This document shows positions 24,701-34,732 of a stretch of DNA of 64,000 bases, one piece after another. Origin of the DNA: Luidia sarsii (taxonomy: Eukaryota > Echinodermata > Asteroidea > Paxillosida > Luidiidae); the NCBI GenBank assembly GCA_949987565.1, contig OX465105.1, forward strand, positions 20,068,391 to 20,132,390, written 5' to 3'. Position numbers and translations under genes: made by a program. Numbering within the stretch: position 1 is the first letter of the stretch; the number at the start of each line of letters is the position of its first letter. The notes below the pieces were generated by a model. That model made no database searches, was not told the origin of the DNA, and was given only the letters and a program-made list of their open reading frames with translations.

Positions 24701-25166
24701 GAAAAGGAACAAAAACTTGCTTTGCATTGAGATTTTGCAGTTAATTGGAAGTCATGTCTTTATGTAAGATTAAAAAAGGATGTTTTTTCGTTTCGGACGT
24801 ACATGCAAATGATCCATTTTAAAAAAGTGAAGAAGAAAACATAATTTTTCACTTCCACATGCTTTTACCCATGGTTATGGATAAAGTGATTCATAATGTT
24901 CATATTTATTGATGTATTGAGTTAAAAAGTATATTTTTCCTTTTCTAAAAAAATTAAATTGAATAGTATGCTTTAAATGTATTTCCAGAGCAACAATGAA
25001 ATAGCTTCATTATAATTGCTCTCGTGACCTTGACCTCAGTTAAGTGTATTTGTAATTAACATTTTTGAGCAGCTTGTACAATTCCCTTCAAAATGAGATA
25101 TAATTTGTACTGATAAATTCATTTTGAAAAATTGACCCCCTGGTTGACAAATTTATGGAACTGCCC
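21710..25166 (-). mobile_element. 3.46 kb DNA transposon with GGGCAGTTCCATAA termini
   Basis: Both ends begin GGGCAGTTCCATAA in inverted orientation (21710 onward, and the complement ending at 25166), flanked by TTTT on both sides (21706-21709 and 25167-25170). Subterminal copies of TTCGGACGTACA recur at both ends (near 21728, 21895, 22083, 22098, 22118; 24593, 24618, 24640 inverted, 24792), typical of transposase binding sites. The element is inserted in the flank of an R1-family repeat (TTTGC...TTTTGGTC). It carries the minus-strand gene at 22886-23644. Confidence 0.8.
22886..23644 (-). CDS. Transposon-encoded protein with SDG and HGKG motifs, last exon
   Basis: This minus-strand open exon starts after a good acceptor (pyrimidine-rich tract then TTATAG, exon from 23644) and ends at a stop at 22886, giving about 252 residues. 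The N-terminal part holds VVSDGASSQFKQRF, then HFFATSHGKGVVD and IGGTVKR. The C-terminal part holds an acidic linker followed by GDWVLVAYQGEHFPGEV and ends near PPVVVGSRGQF. This pattern recurs in uncharacterised repetitive proteins of aquatic invertebrates. I infer a DDE-like transposase C-terminal half, with the conserved SDG and H..GKG..D positions as candidate catalytic or structural residues, but I cannot name the superfamily. Upstream exons are not obvious between 23645 and 24590, so the gene may be decayed or may use small exons. Confidence 0.65.
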   Translation of the reverse strand, partial: NAPSISEVHVVSDGASSQFKQRFLFSNLAKWEGDFNITMKWHFFATSHGKGVVDRIGGTVKRSVWRIVRSGKETASTPLSFHKVAVKRNPAIEIMFVSKEEIAEKKATLDAYWETTIPVPNTHKIHSVTPIGQHHLLVSEVSNSCQQQHVRIREEVEDLDESIVSSDDAIEELQAQIGDWVLVAYQGEHFPGEVIELGTSNTDLRVNVMHQSGSYWRWPKDPDQVFYLRENVIKKISPPVVVGSRGQFMFTF

Positions 25167-25539
25167 TTTTGGTCATTTTTTCCTTTGATCTTTAAAATTT
25201 TTTTTTTTTTATTTAAGACCCACATAAACAAAAAACTGGCAATTCAAACTCAACTGTCCGACAAAACATTTGACACTTACACAATCAGTTCTTATCAGCA
25301 GGCGCTGTTATTTCCAAACATGATCATTCCACCCACAGCACAATACGAAAAAAAATTAAATAATAAATATAAAAAAAATTAAAACAAAACCTGACCCTGA
25401 AATGTACTCGGATTGATAATCGTCATGACAACAGGGCCAGTTCTGCATTTTATTTTTTTTTGGCTGATTTTTTATTTTGGGGGGGAAGAAATTCAGCCCA
25501 CAAAATGAAATTCAAAGCGGTATGAATTTTTGTATTTAA

Positions 25540-27458
25540 AGAAGAATGAAACCCAGAGAAAATAGTTGGCTTATCTCTTTGGTTGATAAAACCAACCTAC
25601 AATTACCCATGTGCAACTCACCTACGAGTTTCATAAAGAGGGAAAAATGATGGAATTCGGTGGTCGAATTCGCGTTCCCTGTACCCGCCATGTTTTCGAA
25701 ATTCCCGGCAGGTCACTGCGGGGGGTATGATATAATGACGGGCTACCCCCGCATGGGCCCGGACGTATCCCTACAACATGTGTGTACACAACACATGTAT
25801 ACTGCGTGCAGTTTATATACACTCGCGAGTGTACTGCCAGGCTTTTGGTTGTAACAATGCCAGCGGAAAAAAAGCTAGGGAAATCTGTCCATGCAGTTCC
25901 TAACAAGGCCAAGAGACCTGACTTGTTTGGGAAGTGGGCTGCGGCCATACAAGTAGAAAAATTTCTCAATGTCGGCTACAAATATAGTCGAAATGACGTG
26001 ATTTGTAGCGATCACTTCACGGAGGAGGAGTTGGGATCGAGGTTGACTTGCGGGCCAAACTCACCGGCTCGAAGCCGAGAAATATACTGAAAGAACATGC
26101 CGTTCCTTCAGTATTTTCACATCGACCAGCGGTGGCATCACGTTCATCGACAGCTTCACGAATTGCCGCATTGGAATCCAGAAAGCTGAGTTAATTTTGA
26201 TGTTTTTCCTGTATGATACGATCGACTTTTGATGTATGTTTTCGTTTCGGTCCTGGCGTGATTTTTCTCACATGCACGTTCTGCCTAGTCTTTCTCGCAG
26301 ACCGCTTATCTGTAACTCATGGAGGGTAAACTCCATGGATATATACATGTATTGTACCAATTACCATGGAGGAAGAAGGGGGATATACGTACCGTGCCGT
26401 ATTTTTATTTGTGCTGCAACAAGAACATGGAGCTATGCCTAATTTACACGTTATCGGAACGCGACTCCAGTCGCCCACACTGTTTATTCCCTGGTCGCTG
26501 ACCGCAACTCCTGTCACCCAGCGCTATTGTGTGCATGACCCCTGACCCCCACTAAACTCCACACAGCTTCGCTAACGTGTACAAATTCCTCCATGGTACA
26601 ACTGAAATCTCACCAAAACATCGACCATCTCTTGAATCATTTCTCGTATTTTCCTATTAAAATTACGCGAGCTGAAACAAAAGCCGGACACAGTGGGCTC
26701 CCAGTCATAGTTGTCGGACCTTTATTAAACTCAGCCCCTGGTGTATAAGTTATTTTAGGCCTACTTGTTCAGCTGTTATAACAGGTCGCCATTCGGCGAA
26801 GATCAAGAAAACAGAGAACCAAAATTGCGCAGCGTTTATTTTGTTACAGATACCAACGTAATGTACACGTGTACAGTAGTACATTACAAGTAGGACACAA
26901 CGTGTACATTGTACACGTGTACAGTACAGTAGTAGTGTGTACATGTACTGTACATTACATGTAGTACACAACGTGTACATTGTACGTGCACTGTACATGT
27001 ACATGTACATGTACATGTACAGTCCGTGCAACGTATGCAATCAGGAAGCCGTGAAAGTGTTTGTAGATCAAGACTATACGCAATCCACAAGAATAATTCA
27101 AATAATGACCAAAGCGAAAAACAATAAATCTGCAAAGGATTATAAGATTATTTTCTCACACATTGAGGTATAATTCTTTTTTAAATGTTGATTAATATTT
27201 GTAGTTTAAATTAAAATGATTGAACAAGCCTAACTGACCAATCAGACAGGGTCGTCTCCGCCGTGATGTCATACCCCCGCAGTGACCTTCCGGAAATTTC
27301 GAAAGCATGGCGGGTTGAGGGAACGCGAATTCGACCACCGAATTCCATGATTTTTCCCTCTTTATGAAACTCGTAGGTGAGTTGCACATGGGTAATTGTA
27401 GGTTGGTTTTATCAATCAAAGAGATAAGCCAACTATTTTCTCTGGGTTTCATTCTTCT
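25540..27458 (+). mobile_element. Foldback element with about 200 bp terminal inverted repeats and TTAA duplication (Kolobok-like)
   Basis: The left end (AGAAGAATGAAACCCAGAG from 25540) and the right end (complement, ending 27458) are near-identical inverted repeats to about 25740 and from about 27258. TTAA flanks both ends (25536-25539 and 27459-27462). THAP-domain coding remnants lie inside. THAP domains and TTAA targets are both known for the Kolobok superfamily, so that is the favoured but inferred class. The interior also holds TACATG-rich tracts (26860-27020). Confidence 0.78.
25833..26090 (+). pseudogene. Broken THAP zinc-finger domain
   Basis: One frame shows the start of a THAP domain (QAFGCNNASGKKAR). 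After an A-run a shift of frame is needed to continue with VHAVPNKAKRPDLFGKW, then YSRNDVICSDHFTEEEL, the CxDHF signature. The THAP C2CH ligands are thus spread over two frames, so the copy is disabled. No transposase catalytic domain follows before the right inverted repeat. Confidence 0.75.
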
Positions 27459-27462
27459 TTAA

Positions 27463-29799
27463 ATATTCATGTGGTTCAAAAATTCATTCCGAAGAAACAA
27501 GGTACGCCAACCCATGCCGGGATGTACCAATTGCCATGGCAACGGACCATGGCAATCATCTACGTCTCCTGTCCCAATGCCATATTCAAATCAATTTCAG
27601 TGCATAATTCATCCAGTATGCATACACTTTCATCATCAAAACCTCCAAATACACCCAGAGGAGATACAAAATCGCATACTAATTTGTTTTTCTCATCAAA
27701 AACCCAACTTCGAAATCAACAATTTTGTTTTTCAAAAAAAATAAAAATTTGCCAATGGCAACTTCTCTAGTACTGAACTTACCAATTTCATTAACTACCC
27801 AAACGAAACCAAATAAAATAGCTACAGCTTTCATGAGCATTTCACTTCATATAATTTTTTTTTCTTAAATCGGTGTAACCCTTCTGTGAATATCAAACGG
27901 AGAAGTGCTACACATTTTGGGTGGAAGAATAGGTCGTTAGAAAGAAATGTGTGTGTTTCACACACTGGTTCTGTTCTGTCTTCATTGGCTATGGCTCAAA
28001 GTGGTACACCAGTCTATGGGCATTGGCTGCAGCCGCTAGCTGGCTGCTTCAATAGAAGCGCACGTGATTCAAAGCCATAGCCGATGGCGAGCTGACAAGG
28101 CCTTGCTGTGACATTCGTCAGAAGACTCAAATCACTTCTAGACAGAACAGCAAACAATGCTTTCCTCCACAGGGAAAAACAGCAGAAGCTTGGGACGGTT
28201 CCTCCTAAAATTTTGACGATATCCATCCAATTTGTTTTCTGATTCTTCTCCTAAAATGTCAGCACTTTCACACACACACTGGGCATGGGACTTTCCCCAA
28301 ATGGGGTATAAAATATGTCCCTCAAATAAGACCTCAACTACAAGTCAATACAAATTCTTAAGCATTAAAAAACAAAAACACTGAAAATTTGAAATCATAG
28401 GGAAATTCAGGCTTATCGAAAACTCCAATGAAGATGTGAGATATCTTTTGGTGATGAAGCTGAAATGGTGGACTTGGATTTGAATTCAGCAATTGCCCTG
28501 CAGCCAAATATTGGGCTCCTAGGGAGCAAGTTGAAAGTCATCCTCAGCAGGCCAGTTGCCAATTGATTTTCGGTCGATTTTTTTTTCACCCAACTCAACT
28601 TTCAGTCACCCTGTGCGTGGGGGGGGGGGGGGCGGAAAGGTCCGTGCTAGTAGCGACTCATTTATCGCGGAGCGCGTCGCACATAGCGTATGATCACTCA
28701 CAAATCTGCATGCATGTATTCGTGCGCGGCATTTGGCCCCCTGATCAAATCAGTCTGAGGATTGGATTTACTTATTTATATTCCTCCCTCCTCCTACTCT
28801 CCCCTCTTCCACCTCCTCTCTCTCTCTCTCTCTCCCTCTTTCCTGTCCTAATCCCCTGCGGCTGTGATCTGGGGATTTTACGATGTTACTACCTCGGAGG
28901 CCCATGAGAGCACCACCAAAAAAAAGAGAGCCAATTCTTGGGGCCCAATTTCAAAGACCAGCTTAAGCGTGGAAATCTGCTAAGCATGAAAATGTCCTAC
29001 TCACATCGACTGGATTACAAATCACACTGCGAATCGCAGTTCCTTCTGACTTATTGTACCCCACTATTCTTTGCTTAGCACGAAACAAAAGTGAAGTTTG
29101 GCTTGGCAAGCCAATCCAATGAATCGTGTCTTTTTTGTGCTGAAGTAAAATGTTGGTATTTGTCCCCAAAACTGACAAAAATAATGACCATAAAAAGCAA
29201 CAGGGCATTTGCAAAGTTCTGTTATAAGGATTTTGTCTGCTTCCAGAATCCAGATGCACATATTGCAGCTTCATTTCCCATCTACTATGTGGCCCACTGA
29301 ACACAAAGCTAGCATGTCTCACATAAAATATTGGTGCTTAAGCAGCTCAATGATACCGTCCGCCCCCTTTTTATCTATTTTTTCAAAGGATGCCAGCGTT
29401 TTAAAAACCCTGCCCTTCTTTCATGGGAAAAACAAAATGAACATAAATTTTAGATTTACATTTCCATGACTTTTCTCATTTTCTGTATGATTTGTTTTGT
29501 TCTGTGACATTTCCAGGCCTGGACAGATTCCATGACCTTTCCAGGGTTTGTATGAACATTGGAACCTGTTAAAAAAAATAGAGATAGACATTATACATCA
29601 ACATGTGTACCAGTATGTCCAATTTATCCCTGTGCAAATCAGCCTTGAGGGTGAACAACAAAAAGCAATGTTTCATGATCCCATGAGGACTTGAACCAGA
29701 GAAGGGTGAAGTAACACCCAGAGATAATCAACCCTATCCATAAAGAAGACCTGTACTAGCCATCCAAAGGTTCATAAAACCATTTTCTTTCTTGTTTAA
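27463..29799. other. No gene seen
   Basis: AT-rich DNA. It holds one solitary foldback unit at 27975-28095 (GGCTATGGCTCAAAG...complement), a G run at 28620 and a CT microsatellite at 28815-28840. No exon is supportable. Confidence 0.55.
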
Positions 29800-30171
29800 T
29801 TAAAGGCCCTATACAACATTGGTAAAGGTCAAAAGATTGCCACAGTTTGTGTGTCAAACCATAAAACATTCCAAACAAGAAATCCTGTGAAGGTTTTAGC
29901 TCAAACGGTGATCTGAGAAAGTAGAAAAAGACAAAAAAAGTCACGGTTTGTGCACCGTTCTGTAGTGTAAGAAATAGTTTATTACTCGCAAGTAATAAAC
30001 ACATGTATTTGTCGATGTTTGAGTGAAGATTTCTCGAGAAATACAGCATCCCAGACCGTAAGATTTCAACGTGAGGATTCAATCATGACCATCTACAAAC
30101 TGTGTAAATTAGAAGGAAATCTGTGGGCATTGATGTTTTCTGATCTTCCCAATGTTGTATTGGGCCTTTAT
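29800..30171 (+). mobile_element. MITE family B
   Basis: Termini TTAAAGGCCCTATACAAC and the complement-like CAATGTTGTATTGGGCC are inverted. The family is distantly related at its tips to MITE A (both share ACAACATTGGTAA). Other copies lie at 47173-47541 and 59552-59750 (partial). Confidence 0.82.
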
Positions 30172-32420
30172 TGCCCTTTAAACCACCCAAAAATAAAGGA
30201 AAAATAAATACTACCATGTACTACTAATATCTACATTATATGCATTATACAAAAACAAAAATTATGCGATAAGAATTCACACTCTTTTTCTTCCCTGCCC
30301 CCCCCCCCCCCCGAAAAAGGAGAAAATTGTACGTACGTGTATTCATCACTCCTTTTTCATTAACATTTTTCATTTTAACATTATCAGTGTGCAATGATTA
30401 TACTGTTTATAATCGTCATTTAAACATTCCAGGGTTGAAAACCAAAATCCCGACTGACGAAGGCATGCATAGTGGTAAGCCATCTCTTTTGAGAATGAGT
30501 GCGGCTCTGAGAAGAGCCCATAAACTCAACGTTTCGGGCAGCGTGTGCTCAGCCCGCCTTCAGATAAAGAGGGACAGCGGCCACGAGTTATTTGACCTCG
30601 GCCAATCCATCCCCCCCTTTTCCTTCAGCTGTGTGAAAGAAGACGGTCTCGAAAGTCGCATTTCCACCGGGTAAAAACTCACCGAGACGATGGTTCCGAG
30701 ACGATAGTTACGTTTCCCATTTTTTCTTTAGGTCCAGTGGAAATGGCTCAGTCAACTTTCCTCTCTGCTATTTTGACTGAGTCCAATAGTTACTTTTACT
30801 CGTAAACCTCTGTACACACACACACACACACACAATTTGAAAATGGAATCGTGCTTTTTCGTGCTAGTGTGAAGTTGTGAACGCCCGTTAAGTTTGTGAA
30901 TCTGCATTTTTGGAGAGCCCAATGTTTGTTTGATTCCAGCAGGACGTTTTGGGGTTTTTTTTCTCAAAGGGAGTGATTTGTGACTGTCCACATTTGGCAG
31001 TAGCTGGGATTATCATCTGTGGAATATCACCCCCACTTTTGGCTAAGGAGGGGGGAGGGAAGGTCAGAGACTAACAGTTGTCTGAACCAAGAAGGCCAAG
31101 CATCAATCAATGGAGCCCAGGGAAATACTTTGTTAGAGTTTAGAGGGTTAACCTCAACTAGCCAAACTACACCTTAAAACGATTTTAAAAAAAATCCCCC
31201 AAAAATACTAATAGGCCTATAGTTGGGGATGTCTGAAAACCACACACATTTGGTTGGCTAAATATTAAAAAATGCCACTTTCTTTACTCTTTCGAAAAAT
31301 TATTGTCTATTTCCTCTTAGAAGCACCATCCAAACTTGGTTCATTGTTCATTCGGAACATTACAGAAGAGAAAAGGAGGGGAAAAAAAGAAGGATGCATC
31401 CAGTTATGGCCAAAAACAGACTCTCCCCAAAAATGTTAGGCAATCTCAACTTACACGTTGAGTCGGGTAACAAACCATCTTGTGCAATGCACAATGTACA
31501 TTCTCCTTGATGCAAATCATACTATACCTAAGCCATGCACGCGGTACCCACTGATTAAATACAAATTCCAATCTGCCACAGGACCTCACTCAGCTCGATG
31601 GTCAAGTGATTACTTAGGGTTAGATGCCTGTATTAGAAAGCAGGAAACACAGGTTCGTACTTCGATTCTCACTCCAGCTGCCTGAATTTCTTGTCAGTGC
31701 TCAGGCAATCGGGCAAAGCACTGAGCACACAGTGCTTATTCCGTTCGAGTAGGGCAAACCCTCATTGAATTAGCTATGACGTAAAGTTTAAACTGAAATC
31801 TTACGGATTTGCCACACAAAGCTTCACCATAGGTCGTGAATTATTATTATTTTTTTTTTGCTAGTGACAAAAAGTTCTTCACCGTGAAATGGCAATCGGG
31901 CAAACCACTAAAGCACTCAGTGCTTACTTACACGTCCAGTACCGCAAACCCTCGTTCAAGCCCAACTTTTTTCTAAATATAAAATGACTCGATTAAAAGC
32001 ATATATTTTTTTCACTTCAACTAATGTAGGAAAATATGTATGGATTAATTTCTCACACAATAAAAACCCCATGATATTTATATTTCAATGGGAAAAAATC
32101 ACCATAAAAAAACAAATTTGGGATCAGTCTTCCCCAGGATAATAACCTGAGTTGTTCAAGTTGCGCATGAAAAACAAAACCTAAAAAAAAAACCCGAAAT
32201 AAAAATAGTCAGACACACCCAGAATTATTACACTAGCAAATAACTAACCCAATTCACACTGAGCAGTGACACAAAAGTGGTGCAAGCTGCTTAGTGACTT
32301 TAAACAACGCAGACTGCACAAACTAAAAAAAAAACCAAAAACCCAAAACCAAAATGTAAGTCTGCTTATCAACATGTTGGACCTGTGGTCAAATGCAACA
32401 TTGTACATGTAGTGAGTGGC
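30172..32420. other. No host gene; SINE and retroelement-tail-like repeats
   Basis: 30455-30610 contains a GGCTCTGAGAAGAGCC...CAACGTTTCGGG motif that recurs at 38855-38930 and 58820-58915. 31465-31760 is a type 2 SINE, and 31880-31950 is a second copy of its tail. A CA microsatellite lies at 30815-30835. Confidence 0.6.
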
Positions 32421-32514
32421 CCAACGTTTCGATCCTAGTAGGACCATTCTGCATCATTCTGGGACCGTGAATTGTGTGTGAATGAGTGTAAATCCGGTGG
32501 TCGATTTACTCAGA

Positions 32515-32660
32515 CTCATCGTAACTTACGATCAATTGCAAGGCAACGAGAGATGCACTGAAAACCATACAACCTACGAAAAAAACCTATAACCAGGGTT
32601 ACCAATCGTAAGCTGAGTTACGATGCATCACGCGGCTTGGTGAAATCCAGCCCTGGTGTC
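32515..32660. mobile_element. MITE family E, uninterrupted copy
   Basis: Inverted ends CGTAACTTACGATCAATTGC and AGTTACGATGCATCACG match the outer parts of the interrupted copy at 15250-15790. Confidence 0.65.
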
Positions 32661-32800
32661 GAAAAAAAACCAAAAAAAACACAAAAAAAACCTCTTTGTT
32701 GATTGAATAAAGATGATGCGATTCCACAGGGGGTCTGTCATCCCTCCTCAAAGGATTGATTCGAGCCTGGCCCTGGCGTCTTCCTTGGTTTCTGACGCTG

Positions 32801-34732
32801 TCAGGCTGTGTTGGTCCTGACGGGAATCCCCAGCCCACTCCCGCCGGCACAGTACTCCCGGTAGATGAGGTTGAGGAGGAACACGTGGAAGATGAGGATG
32901 AGGGCGATGACGACCACCCAGACGGCCACGGGGAGGTGGAAGCCGTGCTCCGCCTTGTCGTCTTCGGGCAAGCTCGGCATCAGGGCGTTGACGTCCTTGT
33001 CGTCCAGGTCGTAGAGGTGGCTGTAGTGGATGATCTTGGTCCGCAGGTACTGCAGGTGCCGGCGGTCGTGGGAGATGTAGAGGAAGGGGGTCTGGGGCAC
33101 GGTCCACTTGAGCGGGATGGCTTGCATAGAGGAGGTGAGGAGGAGGGGCTCCGACTGGCAGCCCGTCCCGCAGGCGTAGAGCTGGACGGGCTCGGAGCCG
33201 GCCGCCTCCACGCTGGTGATGCTGATCAAGAGCTGGTGGCCCGGGCCGGGGTCCACGTCCACGTGCAGGAAGCTGGCGTTGTAGAAGATGTTGTGCAGGT
33301 GCACTTTGGTGCGGAGCCGGAGCGGGTCGGCGTGGAAGGCCAGCTCGCGCGGCGTGAACTGGCCGGCGAGCAGACTGAGCATGAGCGCCTGCATCAGGCC
33401 GGTCACGCCGACCGAGAGGAGACCGTGGCAGCCGTGCTTGTAGAGGACGTGCTGCCAGTGGGAGAGGAGGTCCGACATCTCCGGCTCCGTCTGGACGGGC
33501 CGCCAGAGCGACTCCTCGGAGAGGGTGGGCCGGCCGTTGAAGCAGGAGCCGGGCCGCTGCAGGGCGCCGATCACCTCCTTCTTGCGCTTGAGCGGGACGG
33601 AGGCCATCAGCAGCGGGGCCTGCACCGAGGTCATCAGGTAGTAGACCACGGCCGTGGTCAGCGCGTTGAAGCTGTGGACGGCCGACAGGTGGGCCAGGCG
33701 CCGCTGGACATCGGCCGTCGACCGGCCCGGGTCCAGCCCGGCCTGGCCGGAGCCCAGGGGCTCCTGGACCAGCCCCGTGTTCCAGATGTGCCGTGACCAG
33801 GCGTCCTCGTGCTCGGCGACCAGCCGGGCAAAGTCCAAGGGCAGGAGGCGGAACAGCTCGTCGCTGGCCTCGTCCACCAAGGCGGCCGTGACCTGGGGGT
33901 CGGCCGCCGGCAACGGTTCCGAGAACTTGACCAGGGTCAGGATCTGCACCCGGCGGACGGAGTGGGCAGGCACTTGAGTGCGCTTGGCGAAGGTCAGGGC
34001 GGCGATGACCAGCGTCAGGACCTTGTGGTCGGGCCCGCGCAGGCCCATGTCGCCGGCCGTCAGCACGTACTCCCGCGTCCGCCCGTCCACCCGCAGGAGC
34101 TCGGTGGTGGTGGTGGAGCCTTTCCACTTGACCGGCCCCGGGCGCGACAGCTCCAGCGTGACGGGCCGCCCGGCGTTGTTCTCCACCACGATCTCCTGCA
34201 GGAGGAGCGACGGCCGGAAGCGGTGGGCCAGGACCCGGGACTCCACGTAGACGCAGGCCTCGTCCACGGCGTAGCACTGGTGGCGTCGGACCTGCGCCCG
34301 GCGGTAGTGCAGCACCGAGGCGCTCTGGGGCTGGAGCGAGGCCACCTTGGCCGTGACTAGCGGCCGGTACAAATTCACGCCCAGCCAGGCTTCGTCGGCC
34401 CGCAAGAGGAGGCTGCCGGGCCGCTGGCCCTCACCCGCCACCAGGCCGACGTGGCCGTTGCCCACGAAGGGCAGGATGCGGTCCACCTGGGCCTCGGCAC
34501 GGTCCGCCTGGAAGAGCACGGCGTCCGCCTGGCTCAACTCGGCGTCCAGGTCGCGCAGCCGCAGCCGAAGGCAGCCGCTGGTCACCTTGACCGTCTGGTT
34601 GTGATGCATGACCCAGGGCCCCACGTAGCCGAAGGTGACCAGGGTGGCCACCAGCAGGGCCAGGAGTTTGCGGCTACGGGGCGTGGCCAGGGCCGAGGAC
34701 AGCCGCTTGGTGAGGCTGGACAGGGCGGGCAT
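32801..34732 (-). CDS. KIAA2013: KIAA2013 homologue (DUF2152 membrane protein), single exon, 643 aa
   Basis: Uncharacterised conserved animal membrane protein. The length (643 residues) is close to human KIAA2013 (about 634). A hydrophobic N-terminal segment at about residues 22-40 (ALLVATLVTFGYVGPWV) suits a signal anchor. A C-terminal membrane helix at about 600-622 (VWVVVIALILIFHVFLLN) precedes the conserved LIYREYC motif. Between them lies a large presumably luminal domain with matching landmarks such as YKHGCHGLLSVGVTGLMQ, QFTPRELAFHADP and YACGTGC. The start ATG at 34732 is the first in frame. The whole CDS is one exon and is very GC-rich, giving long shadow frames on both strands. It is divergently placed, about 2.1 kb from SKA2. 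Molecular function is unknown. Confidence 0.93.
   Translation of the reverse strand: MPALSSLTKRLSSALATPRSRKLLALLVATLVTFGYVGPWVMHHNQTVKVTSGCLRLRLRDLDAELSQADAVLFQADRAEAQVDRILPFVGNGHVGLVAGEGQRPGSLLLRADEAWLGVNLYRPLVTAKVASLQPQSASVLHYRRAQVRRHQCYAVDEACVYVESRVLAHRFRPSLLLQEIVVENNAGRPVTLELSRPGPVKWKGSTTTTELLRVDGRTREYVLTAGDMGLRGPDHKVLTLVIAALTFAKRTQVPAHSVRRVQILTLVKFSEPLPAADPQVTAALVDEASDELFRLLPLDFARLVAEHEDAWSRHIWNTGLVQEPLGSGQAGLDPGRSTADVQRRLAHLSAVHSFNALTTAVVYYLMTSVQAPLLMASVPLKRKKEVIGALQRPGSCFNGRPTLSEESLWRPVQTEPEMSDLLSHWQHVLYKHGCHGLLSVGVTGLMQALMLSLLAGQFTPRELAFHADPLRLRTKVHLHNIFYNASFLHVDVDPGPGHQLLISITSVEAAGSEPVQLYACGTGCQSEPLLLTSSMQAIPLKWTVPQTPFLYISHDRRHLQYLRTKIIHYSHLYDLDDKDVNALMPSLPEDDKAEHGFHLPVAVWVVVIALILIFHVFLLNLIYREYCAGGSGLGIPVRTNTA

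Noticed and set aside
32748..34277. Long second open frame (509 codons, - strand) overlapping the KIAA2013 homologue
   Set aside because: Ala/Arg/Pro/Gly-rich translation typical of a GC-rich shadow frame; the +1-shifted frame gives the recognisable family protein.
32756..34360. Long + strand open frames antisense to KIAA2013
   Set aside because: Same cause: strong third-position GC bias removes stops on the opposite strand. No splice or family support.
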